Assembly: GCA_030538675.1 (NCBI GenBank)
Contig: JAUNTM010000004.1
Coordinates: 1-63,710, forward strand
DNA from: Capnocytophaga sp.
GTDB lineage: Bacteria > Bacteroidota > Bacteroidia > Flavobacteriales > Flavobacteriaceae
Direction of reading: 5' to 3'
Length of the DNA stretch: 63,710 nt
The notes under the pieces were generated by a model that saw only the letters and a program-made list of their open reading frames with translations, was not told where the DNA came from and searched no databases. The translations under genes were made by a program, and so were the position numbers. This document shows, one piece after another, positions 53,922 to 63,038 of the stretch (its first letter is position 1; every line of letters starts with the position of its first letter).

Positions 53922-54839
53922 ATGAAAAATCTAATGCAAAACATATTGAGTATTTTAGGAATATTCTTTTTGGGCGGATTGCTCATCAATGCAAGCAGCA
54001 CCCCCGCTGACGAAACGCCTGATAATGACGAAGACCGCCCCGTAAAAGGCTACAACATATACGCCGTAGACCTTCCTACCGAAATTTCATTTGCCGGCGA
54101 AGCAGCCCCTCTGACGATTCCCGATGTTCGCGAACGCCTCGACAGAGAGTTGCTCGTCAATACCTATTGGCAATCCAACGGACTGTTGCTCATCAAGCGT
54201 GCCAACAAATATTTTCCTATCATCGAGCCTATCCTCAAACGTAATGGCATTCCTGATGATTTCAAATATCTGGCACTCATCGAAAGCGGATTTCTCAACG
54301 TGGTTTCGCCTGCAGGTGCGAGTGGTTTTTGGCAATTTATGAAAACTGCCGGCAAAGAATACGGACTCGAAATAACAGACACGGTCGACGAACGCTATCA
54401 TCTTGAAAAAGCCACCCAGGCAGCTTGCGATTATCTCAACAAAGCTAAGCAAAGCACCGGTAACTGGACACTTGCCGCCGCTGCCTACAATGCAGGAATT
54501 GCGGGCGTAAACCGGCAACTTTCCGCCCAACAGTCCAAGGATTATTACGATTTGTGGCTCAATACCGAAACTTCGCGCTACGTATTCCGCATTCTTGCCC
54601 TGAAAGAAATCATGAGCGACCCTGCCCGATACGGATTCAATTACTCACAAGACCAGCTCTATACCGAAGAACCTACCTATGAAGTGAGAGTAGATAGCAG
54701 TATCGCAAGCCTTGCCGATTTTGCAAAATTGTACGGCATCAATTATAAAGAACTCAAAATCCACAATCCGTGGTTGAGAGATACTAAACTTACAAACACC
54801 TCAGGGAAAATTTATTATATAAAAATCCCTAAAAAATAA
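53922..54839 (+). CDS. MltD-like lytic transglycosylase with LysM-like end
   Basis: A 305-residue exported enzyme. A hydrophobic N-terminus (about 6-25) acts as signal or anchor. The SLT domain (about 95-230) has the catalytic glutamate in ALIESGF, followed by SPAGASGFWQFMKTAGKEYGL and AAAYNAGIAGVNR, the three family signatures. Residues about 255-303 (YEVRVDSSIASLADFAKLYGINYKELKIHNPWL) resemble one LysM peptidoglycan-binding module. It cleaves murein between MurNAc and GlcNAc to give anhydro-ends. It is divergent from the DUF4132 unit and converges on murI with one base between the stops. Confidence 0.92.
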   Translation: MKNLMQNILSILGIFFLGGLLINASSTPADETPDNDEDRPVKGYNIYAVDLPTEISFAGEAAPLTIPDVRERLDRELLVNTYWQSNGLLLIKRANKYFPIIEPILKRNGIPDDFKYLALIESGFLNVVSPAGASGFWQFMKTAGKEYGLEITDTVDERYHLEKATQAACDYLNKAKQSTGNWTLAAAAYNAGIAGVNRQLSAQQSKDYYDLWLNTETSRYVFRILALKEIMSDPARYGFNYSQDQLYTEEPTYEVRVDSSIASLADFAKLYGINYKELKIHNPWLRDTKLTNTSGKIYYIKIPKK

Positions 54840-54840
54840 T

Positions 54841-55644
54841 TCAAAACGAACATTTTTGAATGTTCAAACATGCGTTTGATTTTGGCCGGAACTGCTGTAG
54901 CACTTCTATAGTACCATTGGCAAACCACTGATGTACGGCTTGCGAGCGATTCGCTTTACGCAAAAGTCCTTGTGTTGAAAGAACTTTATGCGTCTGGCGA
55001 GCTACTGCGTAGCCCGAATCAATTACCCGAATATGTGGTGGAATAATTTTCTGAATCTGCGGAAGCAAATACGGATAATGCGTGCAACCTAGTACAAGAT
55101 AATCAATATTTTCGGACACCATCGGCAGCAAATATTCTTGAAGAAGTTGGAACATTTCGGGGCTTTCCAAGCGACCGCTTTCGATAAGTTCTATCAACCC
55201 CTCTCCCACTCTTTCAACAATCTGTATGCCCGTTTGCTGTGCGGAAGTGTAGCTTGTTTTCAAAAAAAGTTCGCTGGAGAGCGTTCCTTTGGTAGCCAAC
55301 ACCCCTACTTTGCCTGTTACGCTTGAGAGTGCTGCGGGCTTTATCGCTGGTTCGATGCCGATAAATGATATGTCTTCAAATTTATTTCGCAAATACGAGA
55401 TAGCATTCGTTGTAGCCGTATTGCAAGCTACTATGACTATTTTCACTTGATTTTCTAATAAAAAACGAGTGTTTTTTTCGCACAAACGGGTGATTTCTTC
55501 TTTTGATTTTTGTCCATACGGAGCATTCAGATTATCTGCCAAAAACAATGTATTCTCATTCGGAAGGAATGCAACGATTTCTTTCCAAATGGTTGTTCCT
55601 CCTACGCCTGAGTCAAAAAGTCCTATGGGATTATCCTGTATCAT
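54841..55644 (-). CDS. murI: Glutamate racemase
   Basis: MurI makes D-glutamate for peptidoglycan. The 267 residues hold both catalytic cysteines, C74 in IVACNTATT and C187 in VLGCTHYPYL, and the N-terminal LFDSGVGG signature. Length is normal. It follows the ompH genes on the same strand, but a strong terminator (55659-55686) separates them, so it is probably transcribed on its own. Next to bamA, ompH and uppS this is the usual envelope gene group of Bacteroidota. Confidence 0.97.
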   Translation of the reverse strand: MIQDNPIGLFDSGVGGTTIWKEIVAFLPNENTLFLADNLNAPYGQKSKEEITRLCEKNTRFLLENQVKIVIVACNTATTNAISYLRNKFEDISFIGIEPAIKPAALSSVTGKVGVLATKGTLSSELFLKTSYTSAQQTGIQIVERVGEGLIELIESGRLESPEMFQLLQEYLLPMVSENIDYLVLGCTHYPYLLPQIQKIIPPHIRVIDSGYAVARQTHKVLSTQGLLRKANRSQAVHQWFANGTIEVLQQFRPKSNACLNIQKCSF

Positions 55645-55658
55645 ATTGCAAAAATAAA

Positions 55659-55686
55659 AAAAGTGTCTGCATACACAGACACTTTT
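55659..55686 (-). terminator. Rho-independent terminator after the second ompH gene
   Basis: AAAAGTGTCTG (55659-55669) and CAGACACTTTT (55676-55686) form a perfect 11-pair stem with a six-base loop. On the minus strand a T-run follows. It ends the uppS-bamA-ompH-ompH transcript before murI. Confidence 0.85.
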
Positions 55687-55722
55687 CTACATAATATTTT
55701 AAAAAACTATCGTTCGTTTTTA

Positions 55723-56259
55723 TTAGAATCCTAATTCTTTTTTCACACTGCTGTACAAATCTGTACCTTGTGCCACAATCACGCCCGAACCGCTACTTGA
55801 GTTCAATACGTACTGTATGCCTTGTGCTTTAGCTACTTTATCAACCGCATTTTTGATTTTGTTCAAAATAGGCTCGATAAGTTCTTGCTGTTTTTTCTGG
55901 ATTTCTTGCGCAGCTGTTTGTTGGGCTTGGCGGATGTTGTTCTCCATTGACTGGATTTCTTCCGATTTTCTCATAAATTCGCTTTCGCGAGCTCTCAATT
56001 GGTCATCAGTCAAAGCGGCAGCCTCATTTTGATAGGTCTGAGCTTTGGCTTGCAATTCTTTGATAGAAGCCTCAATATCAGCAGTGTATGTTTGTTGTAA
56101 TTTTTTCAACTGTGCGTCAGCTGACTTCATATCAGGCATCTCTTCCAACAGTTTTTGCATATCAATATGAGCTACTTTTGTCTGGGCAGTCATCATTGAA
56201 GTAGCACCGAATACGAGCGCCAATGCAATCAAAATAGTCTTAATGTTTCTCATCATCAT
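55723..56259 (-). CDS. OmpH/Skp-family periplasmic chaperone
   Basis: A 178-residue protein with a signal peptide (cut after about MMTA) and then the Skp/OmpH pattern: a short beta strand KVAHIDMQKLLEEMPD, a long coiled-coil from about residue 45 to 140 rich in Gln, Lys and Glu, and a beta end GIQYVLNSSSGSGVIVAQGTDLYSSV. Trimeric Skp holds unfolded outer-membrane proteins for the Bam complex. Two ompH genes in tandem after bamA are common in Bacteroidota. This one is second, 38 bases after the longer copy. A terminator follows. Confidence 0.94.
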   Translation of the reverse strand: MMMRNIKTILIALALVFGATSMMTAQTKVAHIDMQKLLEEMPDMKSADAQLKKLQQTYTADIEASIKELQAKAQTYQNEAAALTDDQLRARESEFMRKSEEIQSMENNIRQAQQTAAQEIQKKQQELIEPILNKIKNAVDKVAKAQGIQYVLNSSSGSGVIVAQGTDLYSSVKKELGF

Positions 56260-56297
56260 CTTTGTAATTAAAATTAAAATGTTAGTATTTAAAATAT

Positions 56298-57080
56298 TTA
56301 GTTATTATTCTTTTTGTTAGCTGCCCGTTCTTCGAGCAGTTTCAGCCGTGCCTCTTCACGGGCTTTGGCTTTTTCTTCTCTCTCTTTGAGAATCATCTGC
56401 CGCCGTTCTTCTCTAAGTTTTTCTTGTTCTTCTATCCGTTTTTGCCGTTCTTGTTCTAATTGAGCTCTTCGCTGAACCCGCTCATCGACGACTTCAAAAT
56501 CATAATTTTCTTTGAGCAACTCGCTGATGTCTTTATTGCGGTCATCGGCATTGTTCTTTTTATTAAGAATTCTCAATATCAGATGGCTCAAATTATGCTG
56601 TTTATTAGAAAATAACATCGATACATCATTTTTCTCAAATATAAAATCGTACTTACGTAATTTTCCTATTTCTTGAGCTGCATTGAATACTTGGTCTTGA
56701 ATCGGTTTGGTGAGCATGAACTTTTGTTTGATATACTCGCCTTCGGTTGCTCCAAATTTTTTTTCCTGATACGCCCTCAAATTATATTCCAGCAAGGCTA
56801 TTTCTTCTTCTTTATCTTTGATAAGCTCGGGCGTGAGCAATGGTTTTTCTGCTTCGAGTTTTTCTTTTTCGTCTGTTATTTGTTTACTTTTTTTTTCTAT
56901 TTCGGTTCGCCATTGTTCTACTTGGATATCAAACTGCTCGTTGGCTATTTTATATTCTTCTACATTAGCTAATACAAAATCCATATCTACATATCCTATA
57001 CGCATATTCTTTTGGGCGATGCTTAGTGCTGTTCCCAATAAGAACACCGACAAGACGTACTGTAAGCGTATGAAATTCAT
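56298..57080 (-). CDS. OmpH/Skp-family protein, long form
   Basis: A 260-residue OmpH-family protein with a signal peptide (MNFIRLQYVLSVFLLGTALSIA). It has the GYVDMDFVLANVEEY start, a coiled-coil of about residues 45-110, the closing beta region KYDFIFEKNDVSMLFSNKQHNLS, and an extra C-terminal tail of about 60 charged residues (QERQKRIEEQEKLREERRQM and on) not found in the shorter copy. The tail is likely a second coiled-coil. It is the first of the two chaperone genes, 105 bases after the bamA stop. Confidence 0.93.
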   Translation of the reverse strand: MNFIRLQYVLSVFLLGTALSIAQKNMRIGYVDMDFVLANVEEYKIANEQFDIQVEQWRTEIEKKSKQITDEKEKLEAEKPLLTPELIKDKEEEIALLEYNLRAYQEKKFGATEGEYIKQKFMLTKPIQDQVFNAAQEIGKLRKYDFIFEKNDVSMLFSNKQHNLSHLILRILNKKNNADDRNKDISELLKENYDFEVVDERVQRRAQLEQERQKRIEEQEKLREERRQMILKEREEKAKAREEARLKLLEERAANKKNNN

Positions 57081-57185
57081 TTTTTATATGGTATTAATTA
57101 TTGCAAATGTACTATTTTCTTTTAATATCTTAGTTTGTTATTTTTTTTATTACACATTTACTATAGAAAATATCATGCCAAAATA

Positions 57186-59720
57186 TTAAAATTGTTGTCC
57201 AAATATAAAATGAGTCTGCCATCCGCTAGGTCCTGTACGCCCGATTTGGTTGTCAAATCCGTAACCGAAATCAATTCCCAACATACCGAATGCCGGCATG
57301 AAAATCCGCATTCCCAATCCTGCCGAGCGCTTGAGTTCAAACGGATTATAGCGTGAAAATCCTGAGTACGCATTTCCGCCTTCGGCAAATACCAATCCGT
57401 AGATAGATGCCATCGGTTTGAGCGTGATAGGATAGCGGAGTTCAAGTGAAAATTTATTGAATATCGCATCCCCGTCCGATGATGAAAGGGATTGGTTTTC
57501 GTATCCGCGCAGCTGTATATTCTCACGTCCGTCAAGTGCGTAATACGCAAGTCCGTCTCCTCCGACAAAGAATCGCTCAAAGGGAACTAATCCTCTATCG
57601 CCGTTATACGCTCCCAAATAACCGAAATCGGCTGCCGTTTTCAACACAAACTTATCGAACAAATTGGTGTACCATGTGCCACTGGCTTTGAGTTTGTAGA
57701 ACTCCAACCAATTGAATCGCTGTTGGTCTATCGTGGCAATCGCATCTGCATCATTATTGCTTACTGCGGTGGCTCGCTCTGCCATGAGTGCTTTATAGTC
57801 CGTATTATTGAACAATGAATATGGCGGTGTGAGTTTGGCACTAATATTAAAATTACTTCCCGTCATCGGGTAAATAGGGTTCGGACCGCTGGAATTGCGT
57901 GTCAATCCGATGGTATAGGTAAGTGAGTTGGAATGTCCATCTCCAAAGGTAAACAGACCTGTGTTATAGTTCTTCAGGTTATAGTGCTGAAATCCGAGTG
58001 TATGCGAAATCTGGAAATAATCATCCGGAACTCTCAATCGCTTGGCGAGCCCCAACATAATTCCCGAAATAAGAAAACGACGACTTCTATCTACATTATA
58101 GGTATACGCATTGTAGCTGTATTGTTCTGTACGGGAGAGTGATACCGAGAACTGTACCGGCTGTTTGCCTCCCATCCAAGGTTCTGAAAATGAGAAACTG
58201 TACGTTCTGTAATAGCGGCTGGCTTGAAGTCTCAACGCCAAACTCTGCCCATCGCCCATCGGCACGGGTGTATAAGCTTCTTTATTGAATATATTACGGA
58301 TTGAAAAATTGTTAAATGACAACCCGAGTGTTCCGATGAAGCTACCACCACCGTAACCGCCCTGCAATTCTATTTGGCTCGAGCCTGTTTCGGCTACTTG
58401 GTATTCAATATCCACTGTTCCTGCGTTGGGGTCGGCATTTTTGAATTCGGGATTGATATTTTGTGCGTCAAAAAATCCCATTTGGCTCAACTCCCTTACG
58501 GTACGTACTACGGCATCTTTGGTGTACAGATATCCGGGGCGCGTACGCAACTCACGATAGATGACATGGTCATTGGTTTTTTCGTTTCCTACTACCGAAA
58601 TATTATTAAAATATGCGGGTTTTCCTTCCACTACTCTTATCTCAAAATTAATCGTATCGTTGACTACCGATGTTTCGACAGGCATGATGCGTGAGAACAA
58701 ATAACCGCTGTTTTGGTATAAATTGGTAATGTCTTCCGCATCGGGTTTTGAGGCATCGGCAATACGTTTTTTGAGCAATACCCCATTGTATACATCGCCC
58801 TTTTTTATTCCCAGAACCTGATTTAAAATGCGGTCGTTATACACCGAATTTCCTAAGAAACGAATATCTCCAAAATAATACCTGTCGCCTTCTTCTACAT
58901 TGATATTGAGGCTTATACGTCCGTCATTGTTATATATCAGAGTGTCATTAACCACACGTGCATCGCGGTAGCCGTTTTCTTTATAAAAATCAATAAGCGA
59001 CACGAGGTCTTCGGTATAGTCATTCGCTACGTATTTGGAGCGTTTCCAGAAACGCCCGAGTATACGTTGCTTCGTTTTTTTGAGTTTGCTACGCAGCTTC
59101 GCATCGGTATATTTTTCATTCCCTCCAAACGTTATTTTGTCTATCTTTACCTTATCCCCTTGGTCGATATGCACAAGCATTTTCACACCGTTAGCATCGG
59201 TTGTATCTACCTTAGTATCAATGGTTACTTTGGCATTTAGATAGCCTTCCTTACGATATTTGTTGACGAGGTAATTACGCGTATTGGCGATAAAACTTTC
59301 ATTGACTTTTGCTCCTTTTTTGAGTTCGGCATCTTTGATAATTCCTTCGGCTTTCTTGGCTCTGATGCCTGTAATGGTAACATCGGTCAACGAAGGTATC
59401 TCCCGGATTGCCAATTCGAGAAATGCCGTATTTCCTTCGGTACGGGTAATGTATATATTGACATCACTGAAGAGCTTATAGCTCCAGAGTTTATGGATAA
59501 TATTACTGAATTTTTCTCCCGGAATGGTTATTTCGTCGCCTACTTTGAGCCCTGAAGTAGTCAAAATAGTCTGCTCATTATATCGTTTGGCTCCGGTTAC
59601 TTCAATCCCACCGATGGTATATTTTCTCCCTTGTTCGAGCGATAGTCTTTCTTCTTCCTGAGCACTTACTACACTTACTACCGCAAATAATACGATGGAT
59701 AAAAATCTTTTCAAAGTCAT
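57186..59720 (-). CDS. bamA: Outer-membrane protein assembly factor BamA
   Basis: BamA is the essential barrel that inserts proteins into the outer membrane. The 844-residue protein has a signal peptide (MTLKRFLSIVLFAVVSVVSA), a series of POTRA domains to about residue 430 (first one IGGIEVTGAKRYNEQTILTTSGL), and a C-terminal 16-strand barrel with the conserved VRGY-type loop as IQLRGYENQSLS. It ends with TGPSGWQTHFIFGQQF, the terminal aromatic signal. The start is three bases after uppS. Length and arrangement are normal. It heads the two ompH genes. Confidence 0.97.
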   Translation of the reverse strand: MTLKRFLSIVLFAVVSVVSAQEEERLSLEQGRKYTIGGIEVTGAKRYNEQTILTTSGLKVGDEITIPGEKFSNIIHKLWSYKLFSDVNIYITRTEGNTAFLELAIREIPSLTDVTITGIRAKKAEGIIKDAELKKGAKVNESFIANTRNYLVNKYRKEGYLNAKVTIDTKVDTTDANGVKMLVHIDQGDKVKIDKITFGGNEKYTDAKLRSKLKKTKQRILGRFWKRSKYVANDYTEDLVSLIDFYKENGYRDARVVNDTLIYNNDGRISLNINVEEGDRYYFGDIRFLGNSVYNDRILNQVLGIKKGDVYNGVLLKKRIADASKPDAEDITNLYQNSGYLFSRIMPVETSVVNDTINFEIRVVEGKPAYFNNISVVGNEKTNDHVIYRELRTRPGYLYTKDAVVRTVRELSQMGFFDAQNINPEFKNADPNAGTVDIEYQVAETGSSQIELQGGYGGGSFIGTLGLSFNNFSIRNIFNKEAYTPVPMGDGQSLALRLQASRYYRTYSFSFSEPWMGGKQPVQFSVSLSRTEQYSYNAYTYNVDRSRRFLISGIMLGLAKRLRVPDDYFQISHTLGFQHYNLKNYNTGLFTFGDGHSNSLTYTIGLTRNSSGPNPIYPMTGSNFNISAKLTPPYSLFNNTDYKALMAERATAVSNNDADAIATIDQQRFNWLEFYKLKASGTWYTNLFDKFVLKTAADFGYLGAYNGDRGLVPFERFFVGGDGLAYYALDGRENIQLRGYENQSLSSSDGDAIFNKFSLELRYPITLKPMASIYGLVFAEGGNAYSGFSRYNPFELKRSAGLGMRIFMPAFGMLGIDFGYGFDNQIGRTGPSGWQTHFIFGQQF

Positions 59721-59723
59721 AAA

Positions 59724-60449
59724 TTATTTAAGTTGTTCACTTGTTTTTCCAAATCTTCTTTCTCTCTTCTGATAGCTTTCTATCGCCTGTTGCAAATGTT
59801 CTTTCCGAAAATCAGGCCATAATACTTCTGTAAAATACAGCTCTGCATAGGCTATCTGCCATAACAAGAAATTGCTTATACGACACTCTCCGCTGGTACG
59901 GATTAGCAAATCCACATCGGGCAAATCGTGCGTGTAAAGATGCTTATTTATTATTGTTTCATCAATATGCGCTACCAAAATTGTGTCGGATTTAACTTTA
60001 GTGGCGATGGCTTTCACCGCATGTAGTAACTCCTCACGAGCTCCATACCCGAGGGCAAGAGTGAGTGTTGTACCGCTGTTATCTGCCAGCGTATCAATGG
60101 TCTCTTTTAAAGTTTGCGACACATTTTTGGGCAATCTTGACAAATCGCCGATGGCGTTGAGCCGGACATTATTCTTAGCAAGCGACTTCGCTTCTTTTTT
60201 TAGAAATTTGACCAAAAGTTCCATCAATTTATTGACTTCACTCTCGGGTCTTTTCCAATTTTCGGTCGAAAAAGCGTACAACGTCAGGTACTTAATGCCT
60301 TTTTCCACACAATATTCTACGGATTGGCGTACCGCATCCACCCCTTTTTCGTGTCCGAATACGCGTAGCAATCCTTGCTTTTGTGCCCAACGACCGTTGC
60401 CGTCCATGATGATAGCTAGGTGGGTAGGATATGTGATAGGTATTTCCAT
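59724..60449 (-). CDS. uppS: Isoprenyl transferase (undecaprenyl pyrophosphate synthase)
   Basis: UppS adds isopentenyl units in cis to give undecaprenyl diphosphate, the lipid carrier for peptidoglycan and surface glycans. The 241 residues are normal. The catalytic aspartate is D16 in the IIMDGNGRWA signature; the YLTLYAFSTENWKRP segment and the C-terminal LIRTSGECRISNFLLWQIAYAEL are conserved. It is 12 bases after the DUF6089 gene and three bases before bamA, in one transcript. Confidence 0.97.
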   Translation of the reverse strand: MEIPITYPTHLAIIMDGNGRWAQKQGLLRVFGHEKGVDAVRQSVEYCVEKGIKYLTLYAFSTENWKRPESEVNKLMELLVKFLKKEAKSLAKNNVRLNAIGDLSRLPKNVSQTLKETIDTLADNSGTTLTLALGYGAREELLHAVKAIATKVKSDTILVAHIDETIINKHLYTHDLPDVDLLIRTSGECRISNFLLWQIAYAELYFTEVLWPDFRKEHLQQAIESYQKRERRFGKTSEQLK

Positions 60450-60461
60450 TGAGCTGATTTT

Positions 60462-61160
60462 CTAATTACAATAACACGGCTTTTCTCCAAAAGTGTACGT
60501 AAGCGTAAAGCCTGTAAACGTATACCAATCATTCGAAGTTTTATTTCCAAAAGTGAATGACAAATCATCGGGCAAGCTTCCGTCGAGATTATTGATAAAT
60601 GTAAAACGCGTACCCACTTCAAAAGCAGCGACCAAACGCATGCTTACTTTTGCTTTAACTCCCAAAACCAAAGGTATGGCAAATGATTTATTACGCCTGA
60701 GTGTTGCCGTAGCTCCCAGCGGACGTGCCGCAACGTTTCTGTCAAAATACAAATCGTCGTACCAAAAATACGATATTCCTGTAAACAAATACGGCGTATA
60801 CGGCCTATCAAGACGATTGTGCATACTGTACTCAAAAAAATTATATTCCGCGCCTACGGCAAGCTCCGTAAGTTCGTTCGTAAAATGAAACTGACGATTG
60901 CGTTTGCCCGCAATATCCGAATCAATATCATTAGCGGCAAGCGTAGTTTTTGTTACTTGCGCCCGTAATGACATGCGTTCGTGGAAATTCCATTTGTACA
61001 AAGCTCCCAATGCTAACTTATTGGGATACACGTAGTAAGTACGCCCTACATCACTTATGGGATTGCTCCCTCCGACAAACACTCCCAACTCGTGTATCTG
61101 TGCTGTCGCTGCTTGTCCTCCTATTATCAATAACGATATGATGAATATTCTTATATACAT
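60462..61160 (-). CDS. DUF6089 family outer-membrane protein
   Basis: A 232-residue protein with a signal peptide (MYIRIFIISLLIIGGQAATA) and alternating strands expected of a small outer-membrane barrel (IHELGVFVGGSNPISDVGRTYYVYP start, FTLTYTFGEKPCYCN end). Such DUF6089 proteins lie just upstream of uppS-bamA in many Bacteroidota, which fits what is seen here. Function is unknown, although the constant neighbourhood suggests a link with outer-membrane biogenesis. A TATATTTG box at 61181-61188 (minus strand) lies close to the start. Confidence 0.9.
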   Translation of the reverse strand: MYIRIFIISLLIIGGQAATAQIHELGVFVGGSNPISDVGRTYYVYPNKLALGALYKWNFHERMSLRAQVTKTTLAANDIDSDIAGKRNRQFHFTNELTELAVGAEYNFFEYSMHNRLDRPYTPYLFTGISYFWYDDLYFDRNVAARPLGATATLRRNKSFAIPLVLGVKAKVSMRLVAAFEVGTRFTFINNLDGSLPDDLSFTFGNKTSNDWYTFTGFTLTYTFGEKPCYCN

Positions 61161-61180
61161 TTACATTTTCGGATAAAGTG

Positions 61181-61188
61181 CAAATATA
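61181..61188 (-). promoter_or_regulatory. Putative -7 box for the DUF6089-uppS-bamA operon
   Basis: TATATTTG on the minus strand fits TAnnTTTG. A clear -33 TTTG is missing. Transcription would start about 15 bases before the ATG. Confidence 0.45.
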
Positions 61189-61512
61189 TGAGTTTTTAGA
61201 AAAAGACATTTGTTTTTATTGTGATAATCTCATTTTTAACCGAAAGTCATATTATTTTCTTTTTAAATTCTTAATTTTTCAATCAACTAATATATTGATT
61301 TACAGATATTTATTTGTGAAATAGAAATTATTTAATCAAATATTATTTTTTGCTGCGTTATCGTTTATTTTTAGCCAAACATGGTTTCCGAAATCAGTTT
61401 TCGTAAAAAATAAATACTTTTAGTGAGGTGAACATTAAAAGTTATTAACGATTATCAAGATTTATTTAAATTTGTTTTTGAATAAAAAAAATGTCCATGT
61501 GCGATGAATGTG

Positions 61513-61520
61513 TATCTTTG
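61513..61520 (+). promoter_or_regulatory. Putative -7 box for ubiE-porT
   Basis: TATCTTTG matches TAnnTTTG. The expected -33 TTTG is not at 19-20 bases. It lies inside the upstream extension of the ubiE frame and favours the start at 61545, with a leader of about 18 bases. Confidence 0.5.
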
Positions 61521-61544
61521 CAAAAAATGTGTACCTATTCATTT

Positions 61545-62279
61545 ATGAAAAAAAAAGTTACTCCTTATAAAGATTCCAATGCGGGCAAGAAAGCGCAAGT
61601 TACGCAAATGTTTGACACCATATCAGACACGTATGATGGTCTGAACCGCGTTATATCATGGGGTTCTGATATCAAATGGCGAAAAAAAGTCGTGCAGAAA
61701 ATAGCCGAAATAGCTCCCGAACGCATCCTCGATGTAGCTACCGGCACGGGCGATTTGGCAATTGCGTTGACCGAAATCAAAAACGCTCACGTTACAGGAT
61801 TGGACATTTCTGAGGGAATGCTGGGCGTAGGTAAAGAAAAAATAATCAACCAAAATCTGCAAGATAGGGTACAAATGGTACTTGGCGACAGCGAAAACCT
61901 GCCGTTTGCCGATGCAAGTTTTGATGCGGCAACGGTGTCGTTTGGCGTTCGGAATTTTGAAGATTTGGAAAAAGGACTTTCGGAAATATTGAGAGTCATC
62001 CGCCCCGGTGGCAGGCTCGTTGTATTAGAAACCTCTGTCCCTGAGCATTTTCCATTCCGACAAGGCTATTTTGCTTATACAAAATTTGTGATGCCGCTCA
62101 TCGGGAAAATTTTCTCGAAAGACCGCTCGGCGTATGCGTACCTGTCAAAATCAGCACAAGAGTTCCCATACGGGAAACGCTTCACAACCATTCTCGACAA
62201 AGTGGGCTACGCCGACACTTCATACCTGCCCCAAACGCTCGGCGGAGTCGCTACTATATATATAGGTAATAAAAAATAA
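61545..62279 (+). CDS. ubiE: Demethylmenaquinone methyltransferase UbiE/MenG
   Basis: A SAM-dependent C-methyltransferase of 244 residues when started at the ATG at 61545 (MKKKVTPYKDSNAGKKAQVT...). The frame is open to 61491, but a promoter box lies in that part. The family motifs are present: NRVISWGSDIKWR near the N-terminus, the SAM loop VATGTGDLAI, and SFGVRNFEDLEKGLSEILRV with RPGGRLVVLE. In Bacteroidota, which make menaquinone, it does the last methylation of that pathway; menD of the same pathway is in the window. porT follows after 23 bases, a pairing kept in many Flavobacteriia. Confidence 0.96.
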   Translation: MKKKVTPYKDSNAGKKAQVTQMFDTISDTYDGLNRVISWGSDIKWRKKVVQKIAEIAPERILDVATGTGDLAIALTEIKNAHVTGLDISEGMLGVGKEKIINQNLQDRVQMVLGDSENLPFADASFDAATVSFGVRNFEDLEKGLSEILRVIRPGGRLVVLETSVPEHFPFRQGYFAYTKFVMPLIGKIFSKDRSAYAYLSKSAQEFPYGKRFTTILDKVGYADTSYLPQTLGGVATIYIGNKK

Positions 62280-62302
62280 TTAAAAACGGAACAAATTCGT
62301 CT

Positions 62303-63022
62303 ATGAATAGATTTTTGAAAAACATTTTGCTGTGTGCCGTAGCAGTTGCAGGCATTACGCAAGCTGCCGCCCAACGCAAAGATCCTTTGTACAATATGGA
62401 ACATTTTGATGATAACCGCATCCAATGGGGGTATTATTTCGGTATCAACATGCTCGATTTCAAATTCGATTACGAAAATTTGGATTACACTAATCCTTTG
62501 ACAACCGAAATTCAAATAAAGAAAAACTACGGTTTCAATGTAGGACTTTCGGGCGACTTACGTCTGATGAAATATTTTAATCTGCGTATCGAACCCGGGT
62601 TGGTGTACAACCAGCGCGATTTGTATTTCCCCGGATTTCAAGATGAAAGAGATTATATCCGGGAAGTCCGTTCCACCTACGTTTATATACCGGTGTTACT
62701 CAAAATCAGTAGTAAACGCTGGTATAATTTCAAACCTTATGTTACTGTCGGGGCTTCAACCACCATCAATCTCAGTAGCAACGAAAAACTCAATATAGAT
62801 AATTCGGAAAACAAATTCCGAATGAAAAAAAATACGTATTTCTACGAGCTCGGTGTAGGTCTTGATGTTTATACGCCTTACTTCCGCTTTTCGCCTTCTA
62901 TCCGAGGACTTTTCTCGCTCAACGACGAGCTTATCCCCGATATGAATGCTAACAGCCAGTGGACAGGCAATCTCAATCGTATCCAAACGCGAGGATTTTT
63001 AATCAATCTGACATTTGAATAA
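62303..63022 (+). CDS. porT: Type IX secretion system protein PorT
   Basis: PorT (SprT in Flavobacterium) is a small outer-membrane barrel needed for type IX secretion and, in gliders, for moving adhesins to the surface. The 239-residue protein has a signal peptide ending near AAAQ, then NMEHFDDNRIQWGYYFGINMLDFKF, which is characteristic of the family. Alternating strands follow, and it ends in FLINLTFE. The place behind ubiE supports the name. Its presence with gldF and gldG fits a gliding cell. The rest of the system is outside the window. Confidence 0.92.
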   Translation: MNRFLKNILLCAVAVAGITQAAAQRKDPLYNMEHFDDNRIQWGYYFGINMLDFKFDYENLDYTNPLTTEIQIKKNYGFNVGLSGDLRLMKYFNLRIEPGLVYNQRDLYFPGFQDERDYIREVRSTYVYIPVLLKISSKRWYNFKPYVTVGASTTINLSSNEKLNIDNSENKFRMKKNTYFYELGVGLDVYTPYFRFSPSIRGLFSLNDELIPDMNANSQWTGNLNRIQTRGFLINLTFE

Positions 63023-63038
63023 TTTTATAACAAAAACT

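Larger units (their letters stand above)
61161..61544. other. Divergent promoter region between the DUF6089 and ubiE genes
   Basis: A 384-base, very AT-rich stretch. It holds TATATTTG on the minus strand (61181-61188) and TATCTTTG on the plus strand (61513-61520). The middle part shows no gene or RNA that I can recognise. Confidence 0.6.
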